Source: Chloroflexota bacterium (GTDB lineage Bacteria > Chloroflexota > UBA6077 > FW602-bin22 > CADDYW01). From it: DNA of 51,807 bases. How positions within the stretch are numbered: position 1 is the first letter of the stretch; each line of letters opens with the position of its first letter. Location: contig CADDYW010000025.1 in the NCBI GenBank assembly GCA_902810745.1, positions 1-51,807 on the forward strand, in the 5' to 3' direction. Below are positions 24,032 to 32,707 of the stretch, piece by piece. A program made the position numbers and the translations under genes. The notes under the pieces were generated by a model that ran no database searches, was not told the origin of the DNA, and saw only the letters and a program-made list of their open reading frames with translations.

Positions 24032-25168
24032 ATGCCGACGAATCCCAGGCTGATCGTCAACGCGGGCGAGCACGACCGCCGCGACTGTCCGGTGAGCATT
24101 CCCTGCCCCGACACGCTTCCCGACGGGTCGCTCTGGCTGGAAGCCCTCGAAGGGAGCACGCGGCTTCCAGCACAGCGCGTGGGCGACCGGGTCGTGTTCA
24201 TCCTGCGGAGCCTGGAACGGGGTAAGAGCCTGGCCTTCGAGCTAAAGCCGGGCGAGACGTTCGACGGCGGCGTCCGATTGACCGAACGCCCGGGCGTCCT
24301 GGACGTAGCGGTCCACGGGAAGGCCTGTACCTCGTACTGGTTTGGCGCCGACGAGGTACGGCCGTACTTCTACCCGCTGCTCGGACCGTCGGGCCTCGCG
24401 ATGACACGCAGCTTTCCGATGAAGAAGGACGTGCCGGGCGAATCGACCGACCACCCCCACCATCGATCGCTCTACGTCGCGTTCGGCGAGGTCAACGGCG
24501 TCGACGTCTGGGCCGAGCCTCCCCACCCGAACACCGGCCGCATTGTCCACCGCGCGTGGGAGGCGGTGAGTGACGGGCCGGTCGCGGCAGATCTCCGCGA
24601 GCACCTGCAGTGGGTCGACGCGAAAGATATTCCCCTCCTCGATGAGCGGCGCCGGGTGACGATCTACGCCACGTCAGCCGTCAGGTTGCTGGACATCGAG
24701 ATCGTCCTGACGCCATCCCGCGGCGCCGTCCTCTTCGGCGATACGAAGGAAGGCGGGCCGCTGGCTCTTCGGGTCAACAGCGCTATCGAAGGACGGCGTG
24801 GCGGCCTGATTCAGAACGCCCACGGCGCCCGGCGCGAGGCAGAGACCTGGGGAAAGCGCTCTCCGTGGGTGGATTACTCGGGCTCACTCGAAGGGACGAC
24901 GGCCGGGGTGGCGATTATGGACCATCCGACAAGCTTTCGCCACCCGACCTACTGGCACGTGCGCGACTACGGGCTCTTCGCGGCCAATCCCTTCGGCATC
25001 AGCGCGTTCACCAACGATCCGTCGCAGCGCGGCGACGTCATCCTTACGCCCGGCCACTCGCTGAGGTTCTCCTACCGCGTCTGCCTGCACCTGGGTGACG
25101 CGTCGGCTGGCGGCGTCGCCCAGCATTATCTGGACTTTGCGCACCCGCCGTCGGCGGCGTGGGAGTAG
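24032..25168 (+). CDS. PmoA-family protein (DUF6807), probable carbohydrate-related
   Basis: A 378-residue protein. ESTDHPHHRSLYVAFGEVNGVDVWAE holds the His-rich HPHH motif of the PmoA/DUF6807 family, and DHPTSFRHPTYWHVRDYGLFAANPFGISAF is the conserved C-terminal block. Members usually lie in sugar catabolic loci in Bacteroidota, Planctomycetota and Chloroflexota. Despite the family name, no role in methane oxidation is implied. ATG with GAGGAGG about 8 bases upstream. It is predicted to be beta-rich without a clear signal peptide. It is convergent with the kinase/murQ block and probably belongs to the same sugar-use region. Confidence 0.8.
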   Translation: MPTNPRLIVNAGEHDRRDCPVSIPCPDTLPDGSLWLEALEGSTRLPAQRVGDRVVFILRSLERGKSLAFELKPGETFDGGVRLTERPGVLDVAVHGKACTSYWFGADEVRPYFYPLLGPSGLAMTRSFPMKKDVPGESTDHPHHRSLYVAFGEVNGVDVWAEPPHPNTGRIVHRAWEAVSDGPVAADLREHLQWVDAKDIPLLDERRRVTIYATSAVRLLDIEIVLTPSRGAVLFGDTKEGGPLALRVNSAIEGRRGGLIQNAHGARREAETWGKRSPWVDYSGSLEGTTAGVAIMDHPTSFRHPTYWHVRDYGLFAANPFGISAFTNDPSQRGDVILTPGHSLRFSYRVCLHLGDASAGGVAQHYLDFAHPPSAAWE

Positions 25169-25436
25169 CAGGACCGGCGACGTCGTGGGAAGTCACGCGG
25201 GAAGCGTCAGCGCGGCCGCGCCGAATCACGAGTCGTCTGCTGTTTCCGCGATCGTGCCGCCGCTGGCCGCCGTGGTCTTGTCTGGCTTCACGACGTTGGC
25301 GCACCCCGCGGCGAGCGAGGCGCCGGCCCTCGCTGACCAACGGCGCCGCGACCGGGCCGAGGGCCGGCTGATCATCGGCGCGAGGACGTCGCCTCTCGGC
25401 AGCCTGGCGAGCAGCTCGTGGGGTTCGCCGATCGCT

Positions 25437-26438
25437 CTAGGGAACCTCCAGCCGCGCCTCGCCGGTTGCCAGCCGGAGCGCACCGAGCGCCGGTTCGGTC
25501 ACCGATAGCCGAAAATCGAAGAGACCGGCTCGCGCGAGCGATCGTCTCAACGGATCGACAATCAGATCTCCGGCCTGGAACAGCCCCCCCGTCCCAATCA
25601 CCGCCGCGTCGGGGCCCAGGCCGAGGCGACGCGCCACGGCACCCGCCAGCTTGCCAAGCACCTCGCCAGCGCTGGCGAGGATCTGTCGCGCCGTGGCGTC
25701 GCCGTCTCGAGCGACCGCGACGACGACCGGTGCCAGGCTGGCGACCGTGACGCGGGGAGACGGCGATTGATAGATGACGCGAATCAGATCGCGCGGATGA
25801 TTGACCTCCAGCGCCTGCTTGAGCGCGGCTGTCAGGTTGGTTGGCGGTCCGAGTCCGTCCTCCGCGCGGAGGACGGCCCGCAGCCCCTGGCGCGCGACGT
25901 CGAAGCCACTTCCATCGTCCCCGAGGAGATATCCCCAGCCGCCCGCGCTCGCGGTTCGTCCATCAGGCGCGACCCCGAACGCCGACGAGCCGGTGCCGGC
26001 CACGAGCGCCACCCCGGAGGTCAGCCCCGCCGCGGGAAGGAGCAGGGCAACGTCGGTGGTGACGTGCACGGTGGTGTCGTGCAGCCCCAGTTGCTCGGCC
26101 AGTAGCCGGGTCAGGCGCTTGCGGTCAGTGGGGCGGCCGCAGCCAGCAACGCCAAGCGTAATCTTCTGCACGCCCGGACCGTCCTTGCCTCGGTGGAGAA
26201 GGCGGAGGACGGAGTCCGGAGAGATGCTTCCCTCGTTGCCCGCGAGAGCCCCTGCGAGCGCTTCGCGTATCGCGCCGATGATCTGCTCGGCGGCGGCGTC
26301 GAATCCGACCACCTGCGGATTCGCCGGCCCGGCCACGCCGCGTCCGATGATCCGGTCACCGGACGTGCCAACGAGAGCGGTCGTCCGCGTTCCACCCGCG
26401 TCGACGCCAATGTACCAGCGGCAGGCGTTCTCGGTCAC
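25437..26438 (-). CDS. BadF/BadG-type sugar kinase, likely N-acetylglucosamine kinase
   Basis: A 333-residue ASKHA-fold kinase. GVDAGGTRTTALV is phosphate motif 1, VALVAGTGSSAFG phosphate motif 2, and GTGGLFQAGDLIVDPLRR the adenosine site. Its GTG start overlaps the stop of murQ by 4 bases (GTGA), so the two are translationally coupled. In murQ loci such kinases phosphorylate GlcNAc or related amino sugars released from the cell wall. Exact substrate is inferred from context. The gap 25169-25436 downstream shows no gene. Confidence 0.85.
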   Translation of the reverse strand: MTENACRWYIGVDAGGTRTTALVGTSGDRIIGRGVAGPANPQVVGFDAAAEQIIGAIREALAGALAGNEGSISPDSVLRLLHRGKDGPGVQKITLGVAGCGRPTDRKRLTRLLAEQLGLHDTTVHVTTDVALLLPAAGLTSGVALVAGTGSSAFGVAPDGRTASAGGWGYLLGDDGSGFDVARQGLRAVLRAEDGLGPPTNLTAALKQALEVNHPRDLIRVIYQSPSPRVTVASLAPVVVAVARDGDATARQILASAGEVLGKLAGAVARRLGLGPDAAVIGTGGLFQAGDLIVDPLRRSLARAGLFDFRLSVTEPALGALRLATGEARLEVP

Positions 26439-27472
26439 GGATCCTCCAGCACCCGTCGCAGGCTTCCCTCTGCCTGCTCGAGGAGCGCGCGCGCCTGTAC
26501 CGCCGAAACGCCGCGTCGGAGAAGCACGATCGCCGTCTTCACATCGGCGGCCTCGGCCAGGGCCCGCTCCGCGGTCGCGCGGTCGACGCCAGCAATCTGC
26601 TCGACGAGACGGATCGCGCGCCGTCGCAGCTTGGAATTGGTTGGCTGCAGGTCTACCATCAGATTCCCGTGGACTTTCCCCAGCCGGACCATCAGGGCGG
26701 TGCTGAACGCATTGAGCACGAGCTTTTGCGCCGTCCCCGCCTTCAGGCGGGTCGACCCGGCGATCGCCTCGGGGCCGGTCTCCACGCGCACCGTCACGTC
26801 GCAGTATTGAGCAAGCTCGGGCCGCGGTACGCAGGCGAGGCCAAGCGTTGCCGCGCCGCGCCGCCGTGCCGCGCTCATCGCGCCCAGCACCCAGGGCGTT
26901 CGGCCACTCGCCGCGATTCCGAACGCGACGTCGTCGCGGTCGAGGTCTGACGCGGCCGCCTCGCCACCCGCGAAATCGTCCTCCGCGCCCTCGACCGCGC
27001 GGAAGATCGCTCCGGGCCCTCCGGCGATACGGGCGAGGTAGCGATCGGGCGGGACGCCAAACGTCGGAAGCAGCTCGGCCGCGTCGAGGGTCGCCAGGCG
27101 CCCGGAGGTGCCCGCGCCGAAGAGGACGATCCTCCCGCCACGGCGCCAGCGGTCGAGCGCCACCTCCACCGCCCGCGCGAGGTCAGGCAGCGCCGCCCGG
27201 ACGGCCGGGGCAACGCGCTGGTCCTCGTCGTTCAGCCGCTGGAGAATGCCGAGCGTGTCGCATCGATCAAGATCCTCCGTACGCGGGTTGATCTGCTCGG
27301 TGAGAAGGCGATCGAGCGGATCGGCGCGCTCCGACCTCTGCAGCGTGCGATCAGTCGGCGACGGTCGACGGCGTGGAAAAGGCTCTGTCCTCGAATCGCC
27401 GCGGAGCCCGGGGACGGTCTCCTCTGGCGTCTCCTCTCGGCGTGACGATGGCCTGGTCGAGTCACTCACCAC
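26435..27472 (-). CDS. murQ: N-acetylmuramic acid 6-phosphate etherase
   Basis: The enzyme cleaves the lactyl ether of MurNAc-6-phosphate to give GlcNAc-6-phosphate and lactate in cell-wall recycling. A SIS domain is clear: GRIVLFGAGTSGRLATLDAAELLPTFG, GIAASGRTPWVLGAM, GSTRLKAGTAQKLVLNAFSTALM and KVHGNLMVDLQPTNSKL. The C-terminal helical part (RATAERALAEAADVKTAIVLL) is also typical. The GTG at 27472 follows AAAGGA by 12 bases. That gives about 45 Arg/Pro-rich residues before the usual N-terminus (LLTEQINPRTEDLD), so the true start is uncertain. It follows the dehydrogenase gene by 26 bases and overlaps the kinase gene. Confidence 0.92.
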   Translation of the reverse strand: MVSDSTRPSSRREETPEETVPGLRGDSRTEPFPRRRPSPTDRTLQRSERADPLDRLLTEQINPRTEDLDRCDTLGILQRLNDEDQRVAPAVRAALPDLARAVEVALDRWRRGGRIVLFGAGTSGRLATLDAAELLPTFGVPPDRYLARIAGGPGAIFRAVEGAEDDFAGGEAAASDLDRDDVAFGIAASGRTPWVLGAMSAARRRGAATLGLACVPRPELAQYCDVTVRVETGPEAIAGSTRLKAGTAQKLVLNAFSTALMVRLGKVHGNLMVDLQPTNSKLRRRAIRLVEQIAGVDRATAERALAEAADVKTAIVLLRRGVSAVQARALLEQAEGSLRRVLEDP

Positions 27473-27498
27473 GTCCGCGTCGTATCCTTTCTCCCTGC

Positions 27499-28605
27499 CT
27501 ACAGCGTGATGATCGCCCGCGGAACCTGGCCGGCTCGGGCGGCCCAGTCGGCCTGCTGGAAAGCATCGTCCAGGTGCTCCAGCGGAAACCGCGCGGCCAG
27601 CAAGCGATCGAACGGGTAGCGGTCGCGCGCTCGCAGCAGCCAGTCCAGGGCGCGCGGGATCACCCACGCATCATAGGACAGCACTCCGAGAAGAGACTTG
27701 GGCTGGCGCACCGCGTCGTGCGGAACGATCTCCGCCGTCGCGCCCGGGACGATGTTGCCCATCATCAGGTAGCGGCCGCCGACGCGCAGCATCTCGATCC
27801 CTTCCTGCACGACACTGGAGACGCCCGCGACCTCGACGCAGACGTCGGCTCCCACGCCGCCGGTCAGCTCCTTCACCCGCGCCACGCGGTCGGCGCGCTC
27901 GGGCAGCTCTCGCAGGTTGATCGTCGCATCGGCGCCGAACGCGCGCGCCAGCTCGAGACGCTCGGGGACGGCGTCGATCACGATGATCCGCCCCGCGCCC
28001 ATATCGCGGGCCACCGCGATGGCGTTGATCCCCAATCCGCCAGCACCCTGGATGACGACAGTGTCGCCGAGCCAGACTCCGATCCGATTCAGCCCGTAGA
28101 TCACCTGTGAGAGTGCGCAGTTCACCGGGGCGACCAGGTCGTCGGGGAGGCCATCTGGAACCAGGTAGACCCACTGGCGGGGCAGAAGGTAATAGTAGTC
28201 GGCGTAGGCACCGTGGAAGTGTGGCGGGTCGTCGACCGTGAGCGACGAGCGGCTCTTGTAGCGGTTTGGGCAGCCGGTGGTGCCGGTCAGACAGGCCCAG
28301 CAGGATCCGCAGGGGATGAAATACGCGAAGGCGACGCGGTCACCTTCCTTGAGCGGGCGTCCGAGGGTATCGGTGCGGCGATTGCGACCGAGCGCCGCGA
28401 CGACGCCGGTCATCTCGTGGCCGGGGACTCCCGGGTACTTCTGCAAGGGCGGGGTCTCGCCGCGCCACATGTGTAGATCCGACCCGCAGACGCTGGCGAG
28501 CGTGAGCTTGACGAGAATCTCGTCCGGGCCGGGATCCGCGACCGCGTACTCGCGGATCTCGAATGGCTTGCGGGGGCCGTGTGAAACCGCGACGCGTCCT
28601 AACAT
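27499..28605 (-). CDS. Zinc-binding medium-chain dehydrogenase
   Basis: 368 residues of the MDR alcohol/sorbitol/threonine dehydrogenase family. Catalytic zinc ligands are indicated by ASVCGSDLH and PGHEMTGVV. The structural zinc site is CGSCWACLTGTTGC. The NAD(P)-binding Rossmann motif is GAGGLG, followed by IIVIDAVPERLELARAFGADATI. Substrate is unknown; next to murQ, a kinase and a Gfo/Idh oxidoreductase, a sugar or polyol is likely. It is probably the first gene of a three-gene unit with murQ and the kinase. Confidence 0.88.
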   Translation of the reverse strand: MLGRVAVSHGPRKPFEIREYAVADPGPDEILVKLTLASVCGSDLHMWRGETPPLQKYPGVPGHEMTGVVAALGRNRRTDTLGRPLKEGDRVAFAYFIPCGSCWACLTGTTGCPNRYKSRSSLTVDDPPHFHGAYADYYYLLPRQWVYLVPDGLPDDLVAPVNCALSQVIYGLNRIGVWLGDTVVIQGAGGLGINAIAVARDMGAGRIIVIDAVPERLELARAFGADATINLRELPERADRVARVKELTGGVGADVCVEVAGVSSVVQEGIEMLRVGGRYLMMGNIVPGATAEIVPHDAVRQPKSLLGVLSYDAWVIPRALDWLLRARDRYPFDRLLAARFPLEHLDDAFQQADWAARAGQVPRAIITL

Positions 28606-28731
28606 CGTCTCTCCCCTCGACTCTTACCGATTGCCGGTTGGTGATACGCGGTGCTCTCCGCGCGGCGTAACGCGCACTGCTGTCGTGGCACGACGAGCCG
28701 CCGGTGCGGATTGCCCCTGACGCCGTGCTCA

Positions 28732-29304
28732 TCAGAATCCGCTCTCTGGCCGTGGAAAGATCTCCTCCGCCCTGCAGCGAAACCCCGGAAGAACGGGCTC
28801 GCAATCGAGGATCTCCGCGCCACGCCGCCGCTCGACCCGGCCATCGCCGCGCCAGACCTCGATGGACCGCGTGTCTGGATCGACGACCCAGACGATGCTG
28901 GTTCCGTGATCGAGCCAGTCCCGCACTTTCTCCATGACGTCTGACCAGCCATCGCCTGGCGAGATCACCTCGACGACCAGGTCCGGAGCACATTCGAGGA
29001 AGCCGGCGCGGCTGGGCACCTCGGCGAGCCGGGCATAGCTGACGAATGCGACGTCCGGCGCGCGAACGTGATCCGGGCTTCGACGCAGGAGGAAGCCGGT
29101 TTCTGCCCCGAAGAGTACGCCGAGGTCGTGCGCTTCGAGAAACTCGCCGAATCGTACCGTTGTTCGCGCCACGATCGCCCCGTGTCGCCCACCAGCCGCT
29201 GCCATCGTCCGCAATTCTCCGTTCACGAGCTCGTACCGTTGTCCGCGGCCGGTCGGCAGCTTCGCGAACTCTTCGGCTGTCATCGTCTGCCTGGTTTCGA
29301 CCAC
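28732..29304 (-). CDS. Uma2-family (DUF820) putative endonuclease
   Basis: A 190-residue protein with the Uma2 pattern: MTAEEFAKLPTGRGQRYELVNGELRTMAAAGGRHG, then RAPDVAFVSYARL and DLVVEVISPGDGWSDVMEKVRDWLDHGTSIVWVVDP. The Asp of APD and the Glu of VVEVIS fit a PD-(D/E)xK nuclease core. These genes are abundant in Cyanobacteria and Chloroflexota, often in many copies, with no settled function. It sits between a dehydrogenase and an oxidoreductase but is probably not part of their pathway. Confidence 0.88.
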   Translation of the reverse strand: MVETRQTMTAEEFAKLPTGRGQRYELVNGELRTMAAAGGRHGAIVARTTVRFGEFLEAHDLGVLFGAETGFLLRRSPDHVRAPDVAFVSYARLAEVPSRAGFLECAPDLVVEVISPGDGWSDVMEKVRDWLDHGTSIVWVVDPDTRSIEVWRGDGRVERRRGAEILDCEPVLPGFRCRAEEIFPRPESGF

Positions 29305-29370
29305 GTCAACCCTCCAATCGCCTGCGCTGGCTCTATTGTACCCCGTCGGGCTGCAAAGCAGAGTCCGCGC

Positions 29371-30561
29371 TCATTCAATCGCGATGCGGCGGCCCTCCGC
29401 GGCCGACTGGTAGCCGGCGAAGATGACCGCCACGACGTCCCGCGCCAGGGCCGCGTCCGATAGCGGCTCGCGGTCGAACGCGACTGCTTCGACGAAATCC
29501 TGCATCTCGTGGGGATAGCCGGTGACCCAGTCCTCGTCGGGGGCGGGAAACGTCCACCCCGCTTTCGTCTCGATCTTCTCGGTGATGTATTCGTCGCCGA
29601 AGATCGACGCCTCGGGGGCGTAGGCGGTGCAGAGGTTGTTCGGGTTGATGTTCGCGGTGACGACGGCGTTCGAGGCGAAGACGGTCAGGTAGTTGCGAAT
29701 GCCGCCCAGGGTGGTGTCCGCGGCGGTGATCTGCGCGACGGTGCCGTCGTCGAAGGTGACCAGCAGGCTGGCCCAGTCCTCGATATCTTCGTAGCCAGAC
29801 TTGATGTAGTGGGTGGCCTCGCCTTCGAATCCAGGCGTCCGGGTCAGGCGGGCGGTCTCGGCGACAACGCTGCGCGGGCGGATCGGCTGGCCGAGTCGCC
29901 GCAGCCCCTCGACGCGCTTGAGATACAGCGCGGCGCCCAGCGGGTGACATCCTTTTCCGAGCATCGTCCCGCCCCCGGCCGTGCGCCAGTGGCGGTAGTA
30001 CGCGGCGTGGCTGCCGGAATGCGACTCCTCTCCCTCGATGCGCAGGATGGAGCCACCGGCTCGCTCCAGAAGCCGACGCATCTTCTGGATGCCTGGAGCG
30101 TAGACCCAGTTCTCGGCGTAAAGCAGCTTCACTCCCGCCTGCCGGCAGGCGGCGATGGCGCGGTCGGCGTTCGCCAGCGCCCCGGCCCGCATCCGATCCC
30201 GTGGGACGACGTCTCCAATCGCCGCGGTCGGGTCTGGCCAGTCCTCGCCGAAATAGCCGGTCAGCGGCTTCTCGACGGCGACGTGCTTTCCCGCGCGTGC
30301 CGCCGCTTCGATGAGCGGGACGTGCAGGTGATTGGGCACGCACAGGTCGACGAGATCGACCTCCGGATCCGCCAGGAGGTCTTCGACCCGCTCGTAGGCG
30401 CGCGAGATCGCAAACTCATCGGCGAGCGCGCGGGCGCGCTCCGGACGCGCCGCCGCGACCGCCCGCAGCTCGACCTCGACCCCGGCGACCCGGCGGTAGC
30501 AATCGGCGTGGAAGTGCGCGGCAAACCCCGCGCCGACCAGCCCTACTCGCACTCTTTTCAA
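29371..30561 (-). CDS. Gfo/Idh/MocA-family oxidoreductase
   Basis: 396 residues. The N-terminal NAD(P)-binding Rossmann domain begins VRVGLVGAGFAAHFHADCYRRV, with VDLVDLCVPNHLHVPLIEAAARAGKHVAVEKPL holding the conserved EKP Lys. The C-terminal alpha/beta domain has GGTMLGKGCHPLGAALYL with the usual His, and EDIEDWASLLVTFDDGTVAQITA. It probably oxidises or reduces a sugar or inositol-type compound. The start has a ribosome site of moderate strength. It is divergent from the large secreted protein gene. Confidence 0.9.
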   Translation of the reverse strand: MKRVRVGLVGAGFAAHFHADCYRRVAGVEVELRAVAAARPERARALADEFAISRAYERVEDLLADPEVDLVDLCVPNHLHVPLIEAAARAGKHVAVEKPLTGYFGEDWPDPTAAIGDVVPRDRMRAGALANADRAIAACRQAGVKLLYAENWVYAPGIQKMRRLLERAGGSILRIEGEESHSGSHAAYYRHWRTAGGGTMLGKGCHPLGAALYLKRVEGLRRLGQPIRPRSVVAETARLTRTPGFEGEATHYIKSGYEDIEDWASLLVTFDDGTVAQITAADTTLGGIRNYLTVFASNAVVTANINPNNLCTAYAPEASIFGDEYITEKIETKAGWTFPAPDEDWVTGYPHEMQDFVEAVAFDREPLSDAALARDVVAVIFAGYQSAAEGRRIAIE

Positions 30562-30685
30562 GGTGTCTCTCCCGTCCCTCTCTCGTTTCTGGCGATGATA
30601 TCACAGGCATCTCGGTAGGACGAATCACTCTCTAGCCGGGAACGGTCTCCTCCGGACTTTGGCTCGCGGCGCGATAAAAAGGTGA

Positions 30686-30713
30686 TTGACACCAACCAGA
30701 TCCCGAGTAGACT
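30686..30713 (+). promoter_or_regulatory. Probable promoter of the large secreted protein
   Basis: TTGACA at 30686-30691, a 16-base spacer and TAGACT at 30708-30713. About 100 bases of leader precede the GTG at 30819. Confidence 0.5.
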
Positions 30714-30818
30714 GAGAGCCGTTCGCAGGCTGATTCGCTTGTGCTGGGCTATCCGTTGCTCCGCGCTGTCACCCGGCGTAACGGTATCCGCGAATCGTCC
30801 GCGAGGAAGGAGGAAGAG

Positions 30819-32627
30819 GTGGTTCTTCGACGCTGGCGAGCGTTCCTTCTCGCGACCGTGTCCGCGTGCATGCTATTCGCGCAAGGTTTGGTGGCCTCGG
30901 CTCCCGCGTCTGCTGCCAGTCGGTCCAATTTCAAGATCCAGCATCTCCAGCTTCGTGGGACAGTCACGCCGCGCAACGTCAAGAGGGGCGGTAGCTGGCC
31001 GAGCGGCGTCAGCGAGATTCCGCCTCACGAGCCAAACTCGAAGACGATCCGACACACGGCCGCGTCCGGAGTTCCATCCGTCTCTGTCAATCCCGTGTCG
31101 ACGGATCAGCTTCCCGGCTTCGGAGGATTCAACGCGCTCTCTCACCTGGACCAGCGAAACGCTGGAACCGACCAGTACGCGAACAGTCAGTTCAGCCTCG
31201 AGCCGCCCGACCAGGGCCTGTGCGTTGGCAATGGCACGATCGTCGAGGCAGTCAACAACGCCATGCAGGTATTCGACACGCAGGGTAATGCTCTGACGGT
31301 GCCGATCGCGCTCAGCCAGTTTTTCGGCCTCAAGCCAGAGGTCGACCGGTCTGATCCAAACAAGCCCGTCTACGGTGACTTCATCAGCGATCCGAAGTGT
31401 TACTACGATCCCGATACGAAGCGCTGGTTCCTGACCGAGCTTCAGATCGACCTCGATCCTCTGACTGCCGAGTTCGGCAAGCACTCCGGCCTGCTAGTCG
31501 CGGTGTCACAAACCGCGGATCCCACCGGATCCTGGTCGGTCTACAAGCTTGATACGACCGATGACGGGAGCAACGGCACGCCGTTCGACCCGAACTGTCC
31601 TTGCTTCGGCGACCAGCCGCTGATCGGGGCCGATGCCAACGGCTTCTACGTCACGACGAACGAGTACTCGATCGCGAGCTCCGCGTTCAACGGTGCGCAC
31701 GTCTACGCACTCTCGAAGGCTGGAGTCGAAAGTGGGACCAATTCGTCGGTGGTCCACATCGACGCTGGCTCGTTACTTTCGGCTTACGGTGGGCTCGCCT
31801 TCTCGATTCAGCCGGCGACCTCACCCGCCGCTTCGTACGAAACCGCCAACAACGGCACGGAATACTTCCTCTCGGCGATGGACTTCGGGGCCGCGCCCGC
31901 GCTCGGGACGCGCGCGAACCGCCTGGCGGTCTGGGCACTGACCAATACCGCGTCCCTGAATTCTGCAAACCCGGCCGTCACGCTGTCGAACGTGGTGATC
32001 AATAGTGAGCTATACGCTCAGCCGCCCAATGCCGAGCAAAAATCTGGTCCGACACCGCTTGGCGATGCTGCTCATAGTCCACTCGAGCTGATCGCCGCGA
32101 ATGACGACCGCCTGAATCAGGTCGTCTTCGCCGCGGGTAAGCTGTGGGCCGGCCTCAACACCGCGGTAAAGCAGCCAAATGGGGCCACGCTGGTTGGCAT
32201 CGCCTACTTCGTCGTCACTCCGTCAGATTCAGCCGGCACGCTCACCGCGACGATGACCAGGCAGGGCTACGTCGCGGTGAATCGCGCGAATGTGCTGTTC
32301 CCGTCGATCGGTGTGACTGATAGCGGTAAGGCCGTCATCGCGTTCACGCTCGTCGGACCGGACTACTATCCCAGCGCCGCGTACGCGCCACTCGACCTGG
32401 CTACCGGTGCCGGTGCCGTGCGCATCGCGGGGGCGGGCCAATTGCCGGATGATGGTTTCTCCGGCTATCGCGTCTACGGGGGAGATGGGGTCGGTCGCTG
32501 GGGCGACTATACCGCCGCGGTCGCCGACGCGAGTGGCACGATCTGGATGGCGGCCGAGTACATCCCGAACGCCCCGCGATCCAGCCTCGCCAACTGGGGA
32601 ACATTCATCAGCCACGTGACGCCGTGA
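30819..32627 (+). CDS. Large secreted protein of unknown function, probable beta-propeller
   Basis: 602 residues. The GTG at 30819 follows AAGGAGGAAG by 5 bases. A signal peptide is clear (RRWRAFLLATVSACMLFAQGLVASAPASA). The mature part contains the blocks SLEPPDQGLCVGNGTIVEAVNNAMQVFD, PKCYYDPDTKRWFLTE, DQPLIGADANGFYVTTNEY and GDGVGRWGDYTAAVAD. These recall extracellular proteins of Chloroflexota and Actinobacteriota with repeated beta-blade patterns. No catalytic site is recognised. It is convergent with the VanW/G5 gene and may be a surface or polymer-binding protein. Confidence 0.8.
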   Translation: MVLRRWRAFLLATVSACMLFAQGLVASAPASAASRSNFKIQHLQLRGTVTPRNVKRGGSWPSGVSEIPPHEPNSKTIRHTAASGVPSVSVNPVSTDQLPGFGGFNALSHLDQRNAGTDQYANSQFSLEPPDQGLCVGNGTIVEAVNNAMQVFDTQGNALTVPIALSQFFGLKPEVDRSDPNKPVYGDFISDPKCYYDPDTKRWFLTELQIDLDPLTAEFGKHSGLLVAVSQTADPTGSWSVYKLDTTDDGSNGTPFDPNCPCFGDQPLIGADANGFYVTTNEYSIASSAFNGAHVYALSKAGVESGTNSSVVHIDAGSLLSAYGGLAFSIQPATSPAASYETANNGTEYFLSAMDFGAAPALGTRANRLAVWALTNTASLNSANPAVTLSNVVINSELYAQPPNAEQKSGPTPLGDAAHSPLELIAANDDRLNQVVFAAGKLWAGLNTAVKQPNGATLVGIAYFVVTPSDSAGTLTATMTRQGYVAVNRANVLFPSIGVTDSGKAVIAFTLVGPDYYPSAAYAPLDLATGAGAVRIAGAGQLPDDGFSGYRVYGGDGVGRWGDYTAAVADASGTIWMAAEYIPNAPRSSLANWGTFISHVTP

Positions 32628-32679
32628 ACGGGACGGCAGCTGTCTCCTGAGCAGTGCGCAACGCGCCAGACGCGCGGCC

Positions 32680-32697
32680 GGCTCGTTCTGGCGAGCC
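32680..32697. terminator. Hairpin between convergent genes
   Basis: GGCTCG 32680-32685 pairs with CGAGCC 32692-32697 around a 6-base loop in the 80-bp gap between two converging genes. No T-run. Confidence 0.35.
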
Positions 32698-32707
32698 ACG
32701 ACATCGA

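Noticed and set aside
25226..25436. Minus-strand frame downstream of the sugar kinase
   Set aside because: No start with a ribosome site and no known domain; likely non-coding DNA between convergent genes.
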